DNA from: Lysobacter sp. cf310 | GTDB lineage: Bacteria; Pseudomonadota; Gammaproteobacteria; Xanthomonadales; Xanthomonadaceae | Length of the DNA stretch: 64,000 bases | Assembly: GCF_900114355.1 (NCBI RefSeq) | Contig: NZ_FOSS01000006.1 | Coordinates: 186,001 to 250,000, forward strand | Direction: 5' to 3' | Shown here: one piece after another, positions 1 through 9,857 of the stretch | Layout: every line of letters starts with the position of its first letter | Numbering within the stretch: position 1 is the stretch's first letter | Translations under genes and position numbers: made by a program | The notes under the pieces: model-generated | Told to the model about the DNA's origin: nothing | Database searches by the model: none | What the model saw: the letters and a program-made list of their open reading frames with translations, nothing else

Positions 1-177
1 TTGCGCGCGCGGACGGCACCCGCGGGGCCCGCGCGATGCGCATGCGCGGCCCCGGGCGGGCGACGAGCGCGGACGGGGCCGGTCGCCACGGTTCGGGGGC
101 CGGATACGATGCCGCCCGGCCGTGGCGCGGCCGGGCGGCGGAGGCGGCGGGCGCGCGGATCGCGCCCGCCCGCGGGC
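1..177. other. Gene-free edge segment
   Basis: Extremely GC-rich stretch downstream of the S9 peptidase, which ends at 178. It is rich in short CG-rich inverted repeats, but no coding frame with a credible start and no T-tract terminator could be supported. Confidence 0.5.
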
Positions 178-2136
<1,959 letters not shown>

Positions 2137-2266
2137 GGAACGGTCCTTGTAGGCAGTCGCGGAAACGGCGGCGCGGCCACGGACCGGGTCCGTCGCCGCG
2201 AGGGAAGGCGACTGCGAATATAGGCCGGCCGGCGCCGCAGCGGTTAGCCCGGGCCGGCGATCGCGC

Positions 2267-3187
2267 TCAGCGCGCGGGCGCGAGCAGGGCGCCCACGTGG
2301 GCCACCGCGCATTCGCGCAGGGCGGCCAGGTCGTAGCCGCCTTCGAGCATGGAGACCACGCGGCCCAGCGCGTGCTTGTCGGCGATCGCGACCAGTTCGG
2401 CGGTGATCCACCGGTAGTCGTCGCCGTCCAGCTCCAGTTGCGCGAGCGGGTCGCGCCGGTGCGCGTCGAAGCCGGCCGAGATCAGCACCAGCTGCGGTCG
2501 GAACGCGTCGATCGCCGGCAGCAGGCGCTCGCGCCAGACCTTGCGGAAGGTCTCGCTGCCGGCGCCGGGCGGCAGCGGCGCGTTGATGATGTTGCCGACT
2601 CCGCGCTCGTCGGCGTAGCCGGTGTCGGGGTACAGCGGCATCTGGTGCGAGCTCACGTACAGCACGCGCGGATCGGTGTCGAAGATCGCCTGGGTGCCGT
2701 TGCCGTGGTGGACGTCGAAATCGATCACCGCCACCCGCGCCAAGCCGTGCTTGTCGCAGGCGTGGGCGGCGGCGACGGCGATGTTGTTGAACAGGCAGAA
2801 GCCCATCGCGGCCGAACCGGTGGCGTGATGGCCGGGCGGGCGCACCGCGCAGAACGCGCGCGTCTCCTCGCCCTTGAGCACCGCATCGACCGCGGCCACG
2901 CCGGCGCCGGCCGCGCGCAGGGCGGCCTCGGCCGAGCCCGGCGCCAGCACGGTGTCGGGATCCAGTTGCATCGGCCCGTCGACCGGCGTGTCCAGCACCA
3001 GCGCCAGCAGGGCGTCGTCGTGCGCGCGCAGCAGTTGGCCGCGGCTGGCGCTGGGCGCCTCGTGCCAGTCCAGGGCGGCGAAGGATTCGCGCAGGGCTTC
3101 GGTGACCGCGACCAGGCGCAGCGGCCGCTCGGCATGACCCGGACCCGGGTCGTGGCGTGTGCAGGCCGGATGCGTATAGACGCGCAT
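2267..3187 (-). CDS. Histone deacetylase-like amidohydrolase
   Basis: Protein of 306 residues from the ATG at 3187; a longer frame exists, but this start sits 3 bases after the stop of the upstream adenosyltransferase gene and opens with MRVYTHPAC. It belongs to the arginase/deacetylase fold family (HDAC, AcuC, acetylpolyamine amidohydrolase). Visible zinc and catalytic motifs are RPPGHHAT, DFDVHHGNGTQ and SAGFDAH, with the late GGYD loop, so the Zn-binding Asp/His/Asp set and the His-His pair are present. These enzymes remove acetyl or other acyl groups from lysine, polyamines or small molecules; the physiological substrate is unknown. It is the last gene of a minus-strand group with a corrinoid adenosyltransferase and a BtuM-like transporter, which may be only co-transcription of convenience. 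Confidence 0.9.
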   Translation of the reverse strand: MRVYTHPACTRHDPGPGHAERPLRLVAVTEALRESFAALDWHEAPSASRGQLLRAHDDALLALVLDTPVDGPMQLDPDTVLAPGSAEAALRAAGAGVAAVDAVLKGEETRAFCAVRPPGHHATGSAAMGFCLFNNIAVAAAHACDKHGLARVAVIDFDVHHGNGTQAIFDTDPRVLYVSSHQMPLYPDTGYADERGVGNIINAPLPPGAGSETFRKVWRERLLPAIDAFRPQLVLISAGFDAHRRDPLAQLELDGDDYRWITAELVAIADKHALGRVVSMLEGGYDLAALRECAVAHVGALLAPAR

Positions 3188-3189
3188 CG

Positions 3190-3744
3190 CTAGCCCTTGC
3201 GGCGCTCGTGGTTCCACAGCACCTCGCCGTGGCCGCTGCAGCGCGCGAGCACACGGGCCAGCACGAACAGCAGATCGGAGAGGCGATTGAGGTAACGCAC
3301 GGCTTCGGGGCGCACGTCTTCCAGCCGCGACAACGCCACCGTCTCGCGCTCGGCGCGGCGCACCACGGTGCGCGCGATGTGGCAGCGCGCCGCGGCTTCG
3401 CCGCCGCCCGGCAGGATGAAATCCTTCAGCGGCGGCAGGTCTTCGTTATGCGCGTCCAGCCACTGTTCGAGGCGGTCGATGTCGGCGTCGAAGATGGCGG
3501 CGTGGCCGGGGATGCACAGCTCGCCGCCGAGATCGAACATCTGGTGCTGGATCGCGACCAGCTGGTCGCGGATCGCGTCCGGCAGCTCGCTGGCCAGGAC
3601 CAGGCCTATCGTCGAGTTGGCCTCGTCGACCGTGCCGTAGGCGCCGACGCGCGCCGAATCCTTGGCGACGCGGCTGCCGTCGCCCAGGCCGGTGCTGCCG
3701 TCGTCGCCGGTGCGGGTGTAGATCTTGGAGAGACGGTTGCCCAT
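3190..3744 (-). CDS. Cob(I)yrinic acid a,c-diamide adenosyltransferase (PduO type)
   Basis: Protein of 184 residues from the ATG at 3744, chosen because MGNRLSKIYTRTGDDGSTGL is the conserved N-terminus of PduO/MMAB-type ATP:corrinoid adenosyltransferases. The motifs TRTGDDG (ATP-binding loop), VDEANS, and the late RTVVRRAERE and YLNRLSDLLFVLAR helices are all present. The enzyme transfers the 5'-deoxyadenosyl group of ATP to reduced cobalamin, making coenzyme B12. It ends 3 bases before the deacetylase start and lies 13 bases downstream of the BtuM-like membrane protein, so uptake and activation of B12 are probably co-expressed. No B12 synthesis gene lies nearby, which fits a salvage role. 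Confidence 0.92.
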   Translation of the reverse strand: MGNRLSKIYTRTGDDGSTGLGDGSRVAKDSARVGAYGTVDEANSTIGLVLASELPDAIRDQLVAIQHQMFDLGGELCIPGHAAIFDADIDRLEQWLDAHNEDLPPLKDFILPGGGEAAARCHIARTVVRRAERETVALSRLEDVRPEAVRYLNRLSDLLFVLARVLARCSGHGEVLWNHERRKG

Positions 3745-3757
3745 CGGCCGGCGCGGA

Positions 3758-4348
3758 TCAGCGCTTGTCGGCGACGTTCGCGCTGGCCGCCGCGGGCTTG
3801 CCGGCGGCCGCGGCGACGATCGCATGCACGACCGCGGCGATGCCGACGTAGGTGGCGGCGGTCTGCATGTAGGGCAGCAGCCACTGGACGTAATTCGCGG
3901 CCCAGCCGGCCACGGTCTTCTCGGCCACCGAGGCCGACAGCCAGTAGAAGCCGCCCTGGCTGAGCAGCTGGCAGACCATCGTCGAGGCGACCAGGGCGAC
4001 CGCGGTCAGGGCCAGGCTGCGCCAGCTGCGCGAGTAGTGGTGCGCGACGAACAGGCCGCCGGCCCACATCGCGAAGTAGGCCGGCACCAGGAACCAGTAC
4101 GCCGCCGACACGCAGTAGTGCTGCCAGAAGCTCTGGCCCTGGCCGGTGATGACCGCGTAGTCGACCACGACCGCCAGCGCCATCAGGGCCGGGAAGGCCC
4201 AGCGCGTCCACTGGCGCAGGTAGAAGCCGCCGATGAAGAACACCGCCCAGGAGGCGTCCGGGATCGGCGCCCAGTGATTGACGCGCGTGGCGACCATCAA
4301 TAGGGCCAGCAGGGCGAGGATCAGACTGCGTTGGGTGGTGGGCTTCAT
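3758..4348 (-). CDS. btuM: BtuM-like small cobalamin transporter
   Basis: Integral membrane protein of 196 residues from the ATG at 4348; the longer open frame upstream has no signal. About six hydrophobic segments are visible (near 8-22, 30-45, 51-68, 78-98, 104-125 and 160-180). Size, topology and linkage to an adenosyltransferase match BtuM, a small transporter related to ECF S-components that in Thiobacillus denitrificans uses Cys80 as a cobalt ligand for B12 decyanation. Here a Cys lies at residue 79 in QHYCVSAAYW, essentially the same place. That agreement is seen in the sequence; transport is inferred. It heads a three-gene minus-strand unit. The alternative is an uncharacterised membrane protein of the same fold. 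Confidence 0.68.
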   Translation of the reverse strand: MKPTTQRSLILALLALLMVATRVNHWAPIPDASWAVFFIGGFYLRQWTRWAFPALMALAVVVDYAVITGQGQSFWQHYCVSAAYWFLVPAYFAMWAGGLFVAHHYSRSWRSLALTAVALVASTMVCQLLSQGGFYWLSASVAEKTVAGWAANYVQWLLPYMQTAATYVGIAAVVHAIVAAAAGKPAAASANVADKR

Positions 4349-4523
4349 GGCTAAGGCTCCCGACGCCGGACTGGCGCGCCAATCCCGCCATTCTAAGGAA
4401 CCTGCGGCGAAAGTGCCGTATCCGGTCGCTAAGTGCTTGATCGGAGGATGCCGGCCGGGCGCGAAAGCGCGAATGCGCGCGGCGGCCACGGATTCGTCGC
4501 GGGTGCGGTCGTATCATGAACGC

Positions 4524-5783
4524 ATGAACCAAGACGCCCACGCGCCCTCCGATCCGGCGCAGACCCTCCACGATGTGCTGATCGTCGGCGGCGGCCTGGT
4601 CGGCGCCAGCCTGGCGATCGCCCTGGACCGCAGCGGCCTGCGCGTCGGCCTGATCGAGGCCGCGCCGCCGGGCGCGCTGCCGGCGGTGTTCGACGAACGC
4701 AACCTCAGCTTCGCCGAGGCCACCGTCAACGCCCTGGGCGCCTTGGGCGTGCTGCAGAAGCTGCGCGCGCCCAGCGGCGCGATCCGCCGCATCCACATCA
4801 GCCGGCGCGGCGATTTCGGCCGCAGCCTGCTCGACGCGCACCGCTACGGCCGCGAGGAGTTCGGCCGGGTGGTGACCGCGCGCGACTTCGGCGAGGCCCT
4901 GGAGGCGCGTCTGGCGGAACTGCCGCGCCTGCAGCGCTACCGTCCGCTGCGCTTCGTCGGCCTGGCCGAGGACGACGGCGGCACGCGCGCGGTGCGGGTC
5001 GCCGACGGCGCCGGCGAGCGCGTGCTGCATGCGCGCCTGCTGGTCGCCGCCGACGGCACCCGCAGCGGCGTGCGCGAGGCGCTGGACATCGCCGTGGACG
5101 AGCACGACTACCAACAGACCTTGTTCGTGACCCGCCTGCGCGCCGAGCGCGCGCCCGACGGCACCGCCTACGAACGCCTGGGCGAAGGCGGCCCGACCGC
5201 GTTGCTGCCGCGCGGCGACGGCCACTACGGTTTGGTCCACGGCGTGCTGCGCGAGCAGGCCGATGCGGTCGCGGGCCTGGACGAGGCCGGTTTCCTGGCC
5301 CAGGCCCAGGACGCGTTCGGCTGGCGGGTCGGCCGCTTCCTCGCCTGCGGCGCGCGCAACGCCTATCCGGCGATCCGCGTGCTGGCCCAGCGCCGCGTGG
5401 CCGCGCGTGTGCTGCTGATCGGCAACGCCGCCCAGACCATCCACCCGATCGGCGCGCAGGGCTTCAACCTCGGCCTGCGCGATGCGCTGACCCTGGCCGA
5501 ACTGATCGAAGCCGCGCGTAGCGACACCGGTGAGCTCGACTGCGGCGCGCCGGCCCTGCTCGACGCCTACGAACGCCGCCGCCGGGAGGACCGCGAACGC
5601 ACCATCGCGTTCTCCGACGGCCTGGCCCGGGTCACCGCCAACGCATCGCCGCTGCTGCGGCCGCTGCGCAGCCTGGGCCTGTTCGCGGCCGATCGGCTGC
5701 CGTCGGTGCAGGCCTATCTGGTCGGCGGCGCGATGGGCTATCGCGGCGATGTGCCGGCCCTGTGCCGCGGGGCGCAGGCATGA
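4524..5783 (+). CDS. ubiH: 2-octaprenyl-6-methoxyphenol hydroxylase, ubiquinone pathway
   Basis: FAD monooxygenase of 419 residues, class A aromatic hydroxylase. Start ATG 4524 (MNQDAHAPSD) precedes the Rossmann FAD motif VLIVGGGLVGASLAIAL at residues 15-31. The second FAD motif is LLIGNAAQTIHPIGAQGFNLGLRD near residue 300, with the conserved GNAA/HPI..QG..LGL pattern. UbiH hydroxylates the ubiquinone ring precursor in the Ubi complex. Its TGA overlaps the ATG of the next hydroxylase by 4 bases (ATGA), a translationally coupled pair, as found for ubiH-ubiI/visC in many gammaproteobacteria. Assignment between UbiH and UbiI paralogues rests on order and on closer resemblance to the UbiH pattern; the flavoprotein call itself is firm. 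Confidence 0.88.
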   Translation: MNQDAHAPSDPAQTLHDVLIVGGGLVGASLAIALDRSGLRVGLIEAAPPGALPAVFDERNLSFAEATVNALGALGVLQKLRAPSGAIRRIHISRRGDFGRSLLDAHRYGREEFGRVVTARDFGEALEARLAELPRLQRYRPLRFVGLAEDDGGTRAVRVADGAGERVLHARLLVAADGTRSGVREALDIAVDEHDYQQTLFVTRLRAERAPDGTAYERLGEGGPTALLPRGDGHYGLVHGVLREQADAVAGLDEAGFLAQAQDAFGWRVGRFLACGARNAYPAIRVLAQRRVAARVLLIGNAAQTIHPIGAQGFNLGLRDALTLAELIEAARSDTGELDCGAPALLDAYERRRREDRERTIAFSDGLARVTANASPLLRPLRSLGLFAADRLPSVQAYLVGGAMGYRGDVPALCRGAQA

Positions 5784-6973
5784 GCCGGCGCGGTCCGCTG
5801 GACGTGATCGTGGTCGGCGCCGGCGTGGTCGGCGCGGCCGCCGCGCTGGCGTTCGCGCGCGACGGCCTGGACGTGGCGCTGGTCGAAAGCCGCGAGCCGC
5901 CGCGCTGGCGCGAGGACGCGCCCGACCTGCGCGTGTACGCGTTCGCGCCCGACAACGCGGCCCTGCTCGACGATCTCGGCGTGTGGCGCGGCGTGCTCGA
6001 CGCGCGCGCGCAGCCGTATCGCGCGATGCGGGTCTGGGACGCGGCCGGCGGCGGCGAGCTCAGCTTCGAGGCCGATGCCTTCGGCCGGCGCGAGCTGGGC
6101 TGGATCGTCGAACACGGCTTGCTGGTCGATCGCCTGTGGGCGGCCTTGCCGGCCGCCGGCGTGCGCCTGCATTGCCCCGAACAAGTCGTCGGCCTGGAAC
6201 AGACGCCCGAGGGCGACAGCGCCGAACTGCTGCTGGCCGGCGGCAGCCGCCTGCGCGCGCGCCTGGTGCTGGGCGCCGACGGCGCCGAATCGCAGCTGCG
6301 CGGCCTGGCCGGCATCGAGGCGCCCGCGCACGACTACGGCCAGCACGGCCTGGTCGCCTACGTCGATCACGCGCAGCCGCATCAGGCGACCTGCTGGCAG
6401 CGCTTCCTGCCCACCGGGCCGCTCGCGTTCCTGCCTTATGCGGGGCACGACGGGCGCCGCAGCTCGATCGTCTGGACCTTGCCCACGGCCGAGGCCGAAC
6501 GTCTGCTCGAAGTCGACGACACCGGCTTCCAGCGCGAACTCGGGCATGCCTTCGGTGGGCGTCTGGGCGCGATCACCGGCGTGTCCAAGCGCGTCGCCTT
6601 CCCCTTGCGCCGACAGCTCGCGCAGAAGTACGTGAGCGGCCGCGTCGCGATCGCCGGCGACGCCGCGCACGTGGTGCATCCGCTGGCCGGGCAGGGCGTG
6701 AACCTGGGCCTGCGCGACATCGCCGCCTTGCGCGGCGTGCTCGCGGGCGCGCAGCGCCGCGGCGCCGATCCCGGCGGCGCCACCCGTCTGCAGCGCTGGG
6801 AGCGCGAACGCCGCAGCGAGAACGCCTTGGCCGCCTACGGCTTCGACGGCCTCAATCGTCTGTTCTCCAACGACGCGGTCGCCGCGACCTTGTTGCGCGG
6901 CCCGCTGCTGGGCCTGGCCGGCAAGCTGCCGCCGGTCACGCACGCGTTCTGGCGCCGCGCCGCGGGCGTGTAA
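5780..6973 (+). CDS. ubiI: UbiI/VisC-type FAD-dependent ubiquinone hydroxylase
   Basis: Protein of 397 residues starting at the ATG overlapping the ubiH stop. FAD Rossmann motif DVIVVGAGVVGAAAALAFA lies at residues 8-26, the DG motif LGADGAESQLRG near 168, and AIAGDAAHVVHPLAGQGVNL near 290. It belongs to the UbiH/UbiI/UbiF/COQ6 family, which adds hydroxyl groups to the benzoquinone ring; UbiI acts at C5. The second gene of the pair is most often the UbiI (VisC) homologue, but some Xanthomonadaceae members are broad-specificity enzymes, so the position hydroxylated is inferred. It ends just before a convergent MFS gene. Confidence 0.82.
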   Translation: MSRRGPLDVIVVGAGVVGAAAALAFARDGLDVALVESREPPRWREDAPDLRVYAFAPDNAALLDDLGVWRGVLDARAQPYRAMRVWDAAGGGELSFEADAFGRRELGWIVEHGLLVDRLWAALPAAGVRLHCPEQVVGLEQTPEGDSAELLLAGGSRLRARLVLGADGAESQLRGLAGIEAPAHDYGQHGLVAYVDHAQPHQATCWQRFLPTGPLAFLPYAGHDGRRSSIVWTLPTAEAERLLEVDDTGFQRELGHAFGGRLGAITGVSKRVAFPLRRQLAQKYVSGRVAIAGDAAHVVHPLAGQGVNLGLRDIAALRGVLAGAQRRGADPGGATRLQRWERERRSENALAAYGFDGLNRLFSNDAVAATLLRGPLLGLAGKLPPVTHAFWRRAAGV

Positions 6974-6989
6974 GTACGCGCGCGGCGCC

Positions 6990-8300
6990 TCAGCCCACGT
7001 AGGACGGCGGTCGCCTGAGCAACAGGTACAGTGCCACCGCCACGCCGATCGCGGCCACCGCCATCACGTAGTACGCCGGCGCCATGCCGCCCAGCCCGCG
7101 CATCCACGGCGAGGCCAGCAGCGGCGGCGTGCTGGCGCCGAACACCGCATAGGCGACGTTGTAGGAAAACGACAGGCCCGAGAATCGCACCGGCGCCGGG
7201 AACGCGGCCACCATCACCGCCGGGATCACCCCGACCACGCCGACGAAGACGCCGGCCAGCGCGTACATCAGCAGGAAGTGCTGGGCGCCGTGATTGAGGT
7301 CGTAGTAGAGCGCGTAGCTGCTCAGCAGCACGCCCAGCGCGCCGATCAGCAGGGCGCGCGCGCGCCCGATCTTGTCCGCGAGCAGGCCCGCGCCGACCGC
7401 GCTCAGGGTCAGGCAGAACGCGGCCAGGCTGTTGCCCAGAAAGGCCTGCGCGGGCGCGATGCCGAAGCGCTGCTGCACGATGGTCGGCGTCATCAGGACG
7501 ATCACCACGATCGCCGCGGTCAGCAGCCAGGTCACCAGCATCGACAGCGCCACGCCGCCCGCGTGCTCGCGCAGCACCCGCTTCAGGGGCAGCTCCTGCA
7601 CCAGCTGACGGCTCTCGCGCATGGCCGTGAACACCGGCGTCTCGCTGAGCCAGCGCCGCAGGTACACGGCGAAGAAACCGAATACGCCGCCGATCAGGAA
7701 CGGCAGGCGCCAGGCCCAGTCCAGCACCTGCGCCGGCGCGAACCAGGTGTTGACCGCGGCCGAGATCAGCGAGCCGATCAGGATGCCGGCGGTAAGCCCG
7801 GCCGAGAGGCTGGCGCAGGCGAAGCCGACCCGGTTCGGCGGCACGTGCTCGGCCACGAAGGTCCAGGCGCCGGGCACTTCGCCGCCGATCGCGATGCCCT
7901 GGACGATGCGCAGCGCCAGCAGCAACAGCGGCGCGGCGATGCCGATCTGCGCGTACACCGGCAGCAGGCCGATGCCCAGGGTCGGCAGCGCCATCAGGAA
8001 CACGCTGAGGGTGAACATGCGCTTGCGCCCGGAGCGGTCGCCGAAGTGGGCCATCACGATGCCGCCGATCGGTCGCACCAGATAACCGGCGGCGAAGATG
8101 CCGTAGACCTGCAGGGTCGACAGCCAGCCCGGCATGTCGGGCGGAAAGAACAGCTGGCGCAGGCTCTCGGTCAGGAAGACGAAGATGACGAAATCGTAGA
8201 ACTCCAGCGCGCCGCCCAGTGCGGCCAGCGACAGCGTGCGCAGGTCCTTGCGATCCAGGGCGCGTGCGGCGGGCGCGGGGGGCGCGGAGAGATCGGTCAT
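6990..8300 (-). CDS. MFS metabolite:H+ symporter (ProP/ShiA-like)
   Basis: Twelve-helix major facilitator of 436 residues from ATG 8300 (MTDLSAPP). The opening LGGALEFYDFVIFVF is the hallmark of the metabolite:H+ symporter subfamily (ProP, KgtP, ShiA, CitA). The MFS loop motif appears as AHFGDRSGRKRMF between helices 2 and 3 and again in the second half as GLLADKIGRARALL. It probably imports an organic acid, osmolyte or aromatic acid with protons; the substrate cannot be told from sequence. It converges with ubiI and has no functional neighbour that would indicate a substrate. Confidence 0.88.
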   Translation of the reverse strand: MTDLSAPPAPAARALDRKDLRTLSLAALGGALEFYDFVIFVFLTESLRQLFFPPDMPGWLSTLQVYGIFAAGYLVRPIGGIVMAHFGDRSGRKRMFTLSVFLMALPTLGIGLLPVYAQIGIAAPLLLLALRIVQGIAIGGEVPGAWTFVAEHVPPNRVGFACASLSAGLTAGILIGSLISAAVNTWFAPAQVLDWAWRLPFLIGGVFGFFAVYLRRWLSETPVFTAMRESRQLVQELPLKRVLREHAGGVALSMLVTWLLTAAIVVIVLMTPTIVQQRFGIAPAQAFLGNSLAAFCLTLSAVGAGLLADKIGRARALLIGALGVLLSSYALYYDLNHGAQHFLLMYALAGVFVGVVGVIPAVMVAAFPAPVRFSGLSFSYNVAYAVFGASTPPLLASPWMRGLGGMAPAYYVMAVAAIGVAVALYLLLRRPPSYVG

Positions 8301-8388
8301 CGGGCGTGGGCGGCGGCGGACGGAACCGGCAATGTACGGCAAAGCCCGCGCGCCGCGTGCGCCCGGGTTTGCGGTTCGCGGCCCGCGC

Positions 8389-8880
8389 TCAGGTGTTGGG
8401 GCGGTGCCCGTAGCTGAGCACGCGGGTGATCTGCCAGACCCCGTCCTTCAGCCGCCACACGATCACGAAATCGGCGATGCCGTCGCAGCGGCCGCTGTCG
8501 AACTGGCAGAAGCGGTGCGAGCCCTGGGCGATCGCGCCGAAATCCTTGATCGGGAATACCTTGAGGCTGCCCGCGATCAGCTCGCGACGGAAGTGGCCGC
8601 ACACGTATTTCTCGGTATTGGCGAGCATGTCCTTGCGCGACCAGGTGACGCCGCCGTTGTCGTGATAGAACTCGACGCCTTCGTCGAAGTAGTCGGCGTG
8701 CTTCTGCAATTGCCCGGGTTTGTCGCAGGTGTTGAAGGCATCGAACACCGCGGCGTCCAGGGCCGAGACCGTGTCGAACAGCGGATCGGCGGCCGGCTTG
8801 GCGTTGGCGGCGGGGGCGGCGTATGCGCCCGGCGCCACGACGGCGAGCGCGGCGACGATCAGCGGGAATAACGTGTTCAT
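8389..8880 (-). CDS. Periplasmic DUF4440/SnoaL-like protein
   Basis: Protein of 163 residues from ATG 8880, with a signal peptide (hydrophobic residues 3-20, then APAANAKPAA). The mature part, LDAAVFDAFNTCDKPGQLQKH through WRLKDGVWQITRVLSYGHRP, has the alpha+beta cone layout of the NTF2-like DUF4440 family, where the final strand reads DGVWQITRVLSYGH. The family binds small ligands or has lost activity; no catalytic residues can be assigned. A longer upstream reading frame has no signal and was not used. Confidence 0.75.
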   Translation of the reverse strand: MNTLFPLIVAALAVVAPGAYAAPAANAKPAADPLFDTVSALDAAVFDAFNTCDKPGQLQKHADYFDEGVEFYHDNGGVTWSRKDMLANTEKYVCGHFRRELIAGSLKVFPIKDFGAIAQGSHRFCQFDSGRCDGIADFVIVWRLKDGVWQITRVLSYGHRPNT

Positions 8881-8979
8881 GCGGGTCTCGGCGCGGGCGG
8901 GGGCGATCGTCCGACTATACGGAGACCGCGCGGGGCCGCATCTGACGGAAGGCATGGGGCCCAATGGCCGCCGCACAGC

Positions 8980-9007
8980 GCGACGCCCCGAACGATCGGG
9001 GCGTCGC
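8980..9007. terminator. Perfect GC-rich hairpin downstream of the EF-hand gene
   Basis: CGACGCCCCG and CGGGGCGTCG flank a short loop, giving an 11-bp stem about 40 bases past the stop of the EF-hand gene on the minus strand. There is no clear T-tract, so it may be a weak terminator or an mRNA 3' stabiliser. Confidence 0.4.
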
Positions 9008-9044
9008 GATGCCTCATGGCGTTCGGCCGGGCCGGCCGCCGCGC

Positions 9045-9746
9045 TTACATGCGTCCTTCCAGTTCGCGCGGGCTCAGATAACCGTCGCCGTCGATATCCA
9101 GCAGGACGAAGTCGGCGGTCAGCGCCGCGTGGCCGCCGGCTTCGGTGCGGTTGATGCGGCCGTCGCGATCGCCGTCCAGGGCCGGGAAATCGATGCGGTA
9201 ACCGACGCTGGCCTGCGATGCCGGCGGCGCGGTGGTCGCTTGCGCGGTGGCGTCGGCGGCGGCCTGCGCGCGCAGGCTGGCATCGGCGGCGGCGCTGCTG
9301 GCGTCGCGCGCGGCCAGCGCGGCCTGACCCGCTTCGGCGGCGGCCGCGACCGGATTGGCGCCGGTCTGGGCCGCGGTCTGCGCGGCCTGGGCTTCCTGCG
9401 CCGCGCTCACCGCGCGCTGGGCCGCGGTCTGCGCCTCGATCGAGGATTGCTTGGCTTGATAGGACGTCGCCGCCGCGATGGCGGCGCCGTGCTCGGTGAC
9501 CGCGCCGGCCTTGCGCGCCGCGATCGCCGCTTGCGCGGCGGTTTGCGCAGCCGCGGCATCGTCGCGCGCATTGCGCGCATCGTCGACGGCGACCTTGGCA
9601 TCGGCGTTGGCGTTGACCTGCGCGCCGACCTTGGACTTGGCCTGCTGGGCCGCGGCCTGCGTGCTGATGCCGGCGGCGGCGATCGCCATGGCCAGCAGGG
9701 TGATCCGACTCAGGGACGTGACGCGTTGGTAGGCATGCCTATTCAT
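9045..9746 (-). CDS. Exported alanine-rich helical protein with C-terminal EF-hand pair
   Basis: Protein of 233 residues. A signal peptide (residues about 10-33, ending AAAQQA) is followed by a roughly 140-residue Ala/Gln/Asp/Lys-rich helical stretch with many AAQTAAQ-type repeats, suggesting a long helix or coiled coil. The last 50 residues carry two calcium-binding loops, DGDRDGRINRTE and DIDGDGYLSPRE, with Asp/Asn at positions 1, 3 and 5 and Glu at 12. The protein is therefore probably a periplasmic Ca2+-responsive structural protein; the role is unknown. Low-complexity composition makes the homology of the middle part hard to judge. Confidence 0.72.
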   Translation of the reverse strand: MNRHAYQRVTSLSRITLLAMAIAAAGISTQAAAQQAKSKVGAQVNANADAKVAVDDARNARDDAAAAQTAAQAAIAARKAGAVTEHGAAIAAATSYQAKQSSIEAQTAAQRAVSAAQEAQAAQTAAQTGANPVAAAAEAGQAALAARDASSAAADASLRAQAAADATAQATTAPPASQASVGYRIDFPALDGDRDGRINRTEAGGHAALTADFVLLDIDGDGYLSPRELEGRM

Positions 9747-9857
9747 CGTGACCTTCGTGCGGGTGGGGGAATGGCGACCCTAGACCCGACGCGGTCAATC
9801 CGATGTAAACGAGCGAAACGCCGGCTGAACGGCGTCGATGCGCGATGAACGGGCGCC

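Noticed and set aside
4349-4523. Possible cobalamin riboswitch ahead of the btuM-like gene
   Set aside because: The 175-base gap is short for a B12 riboswitch shared with the divergent ubiH promoter, and no B12-box sequence was seen on the minus strand.
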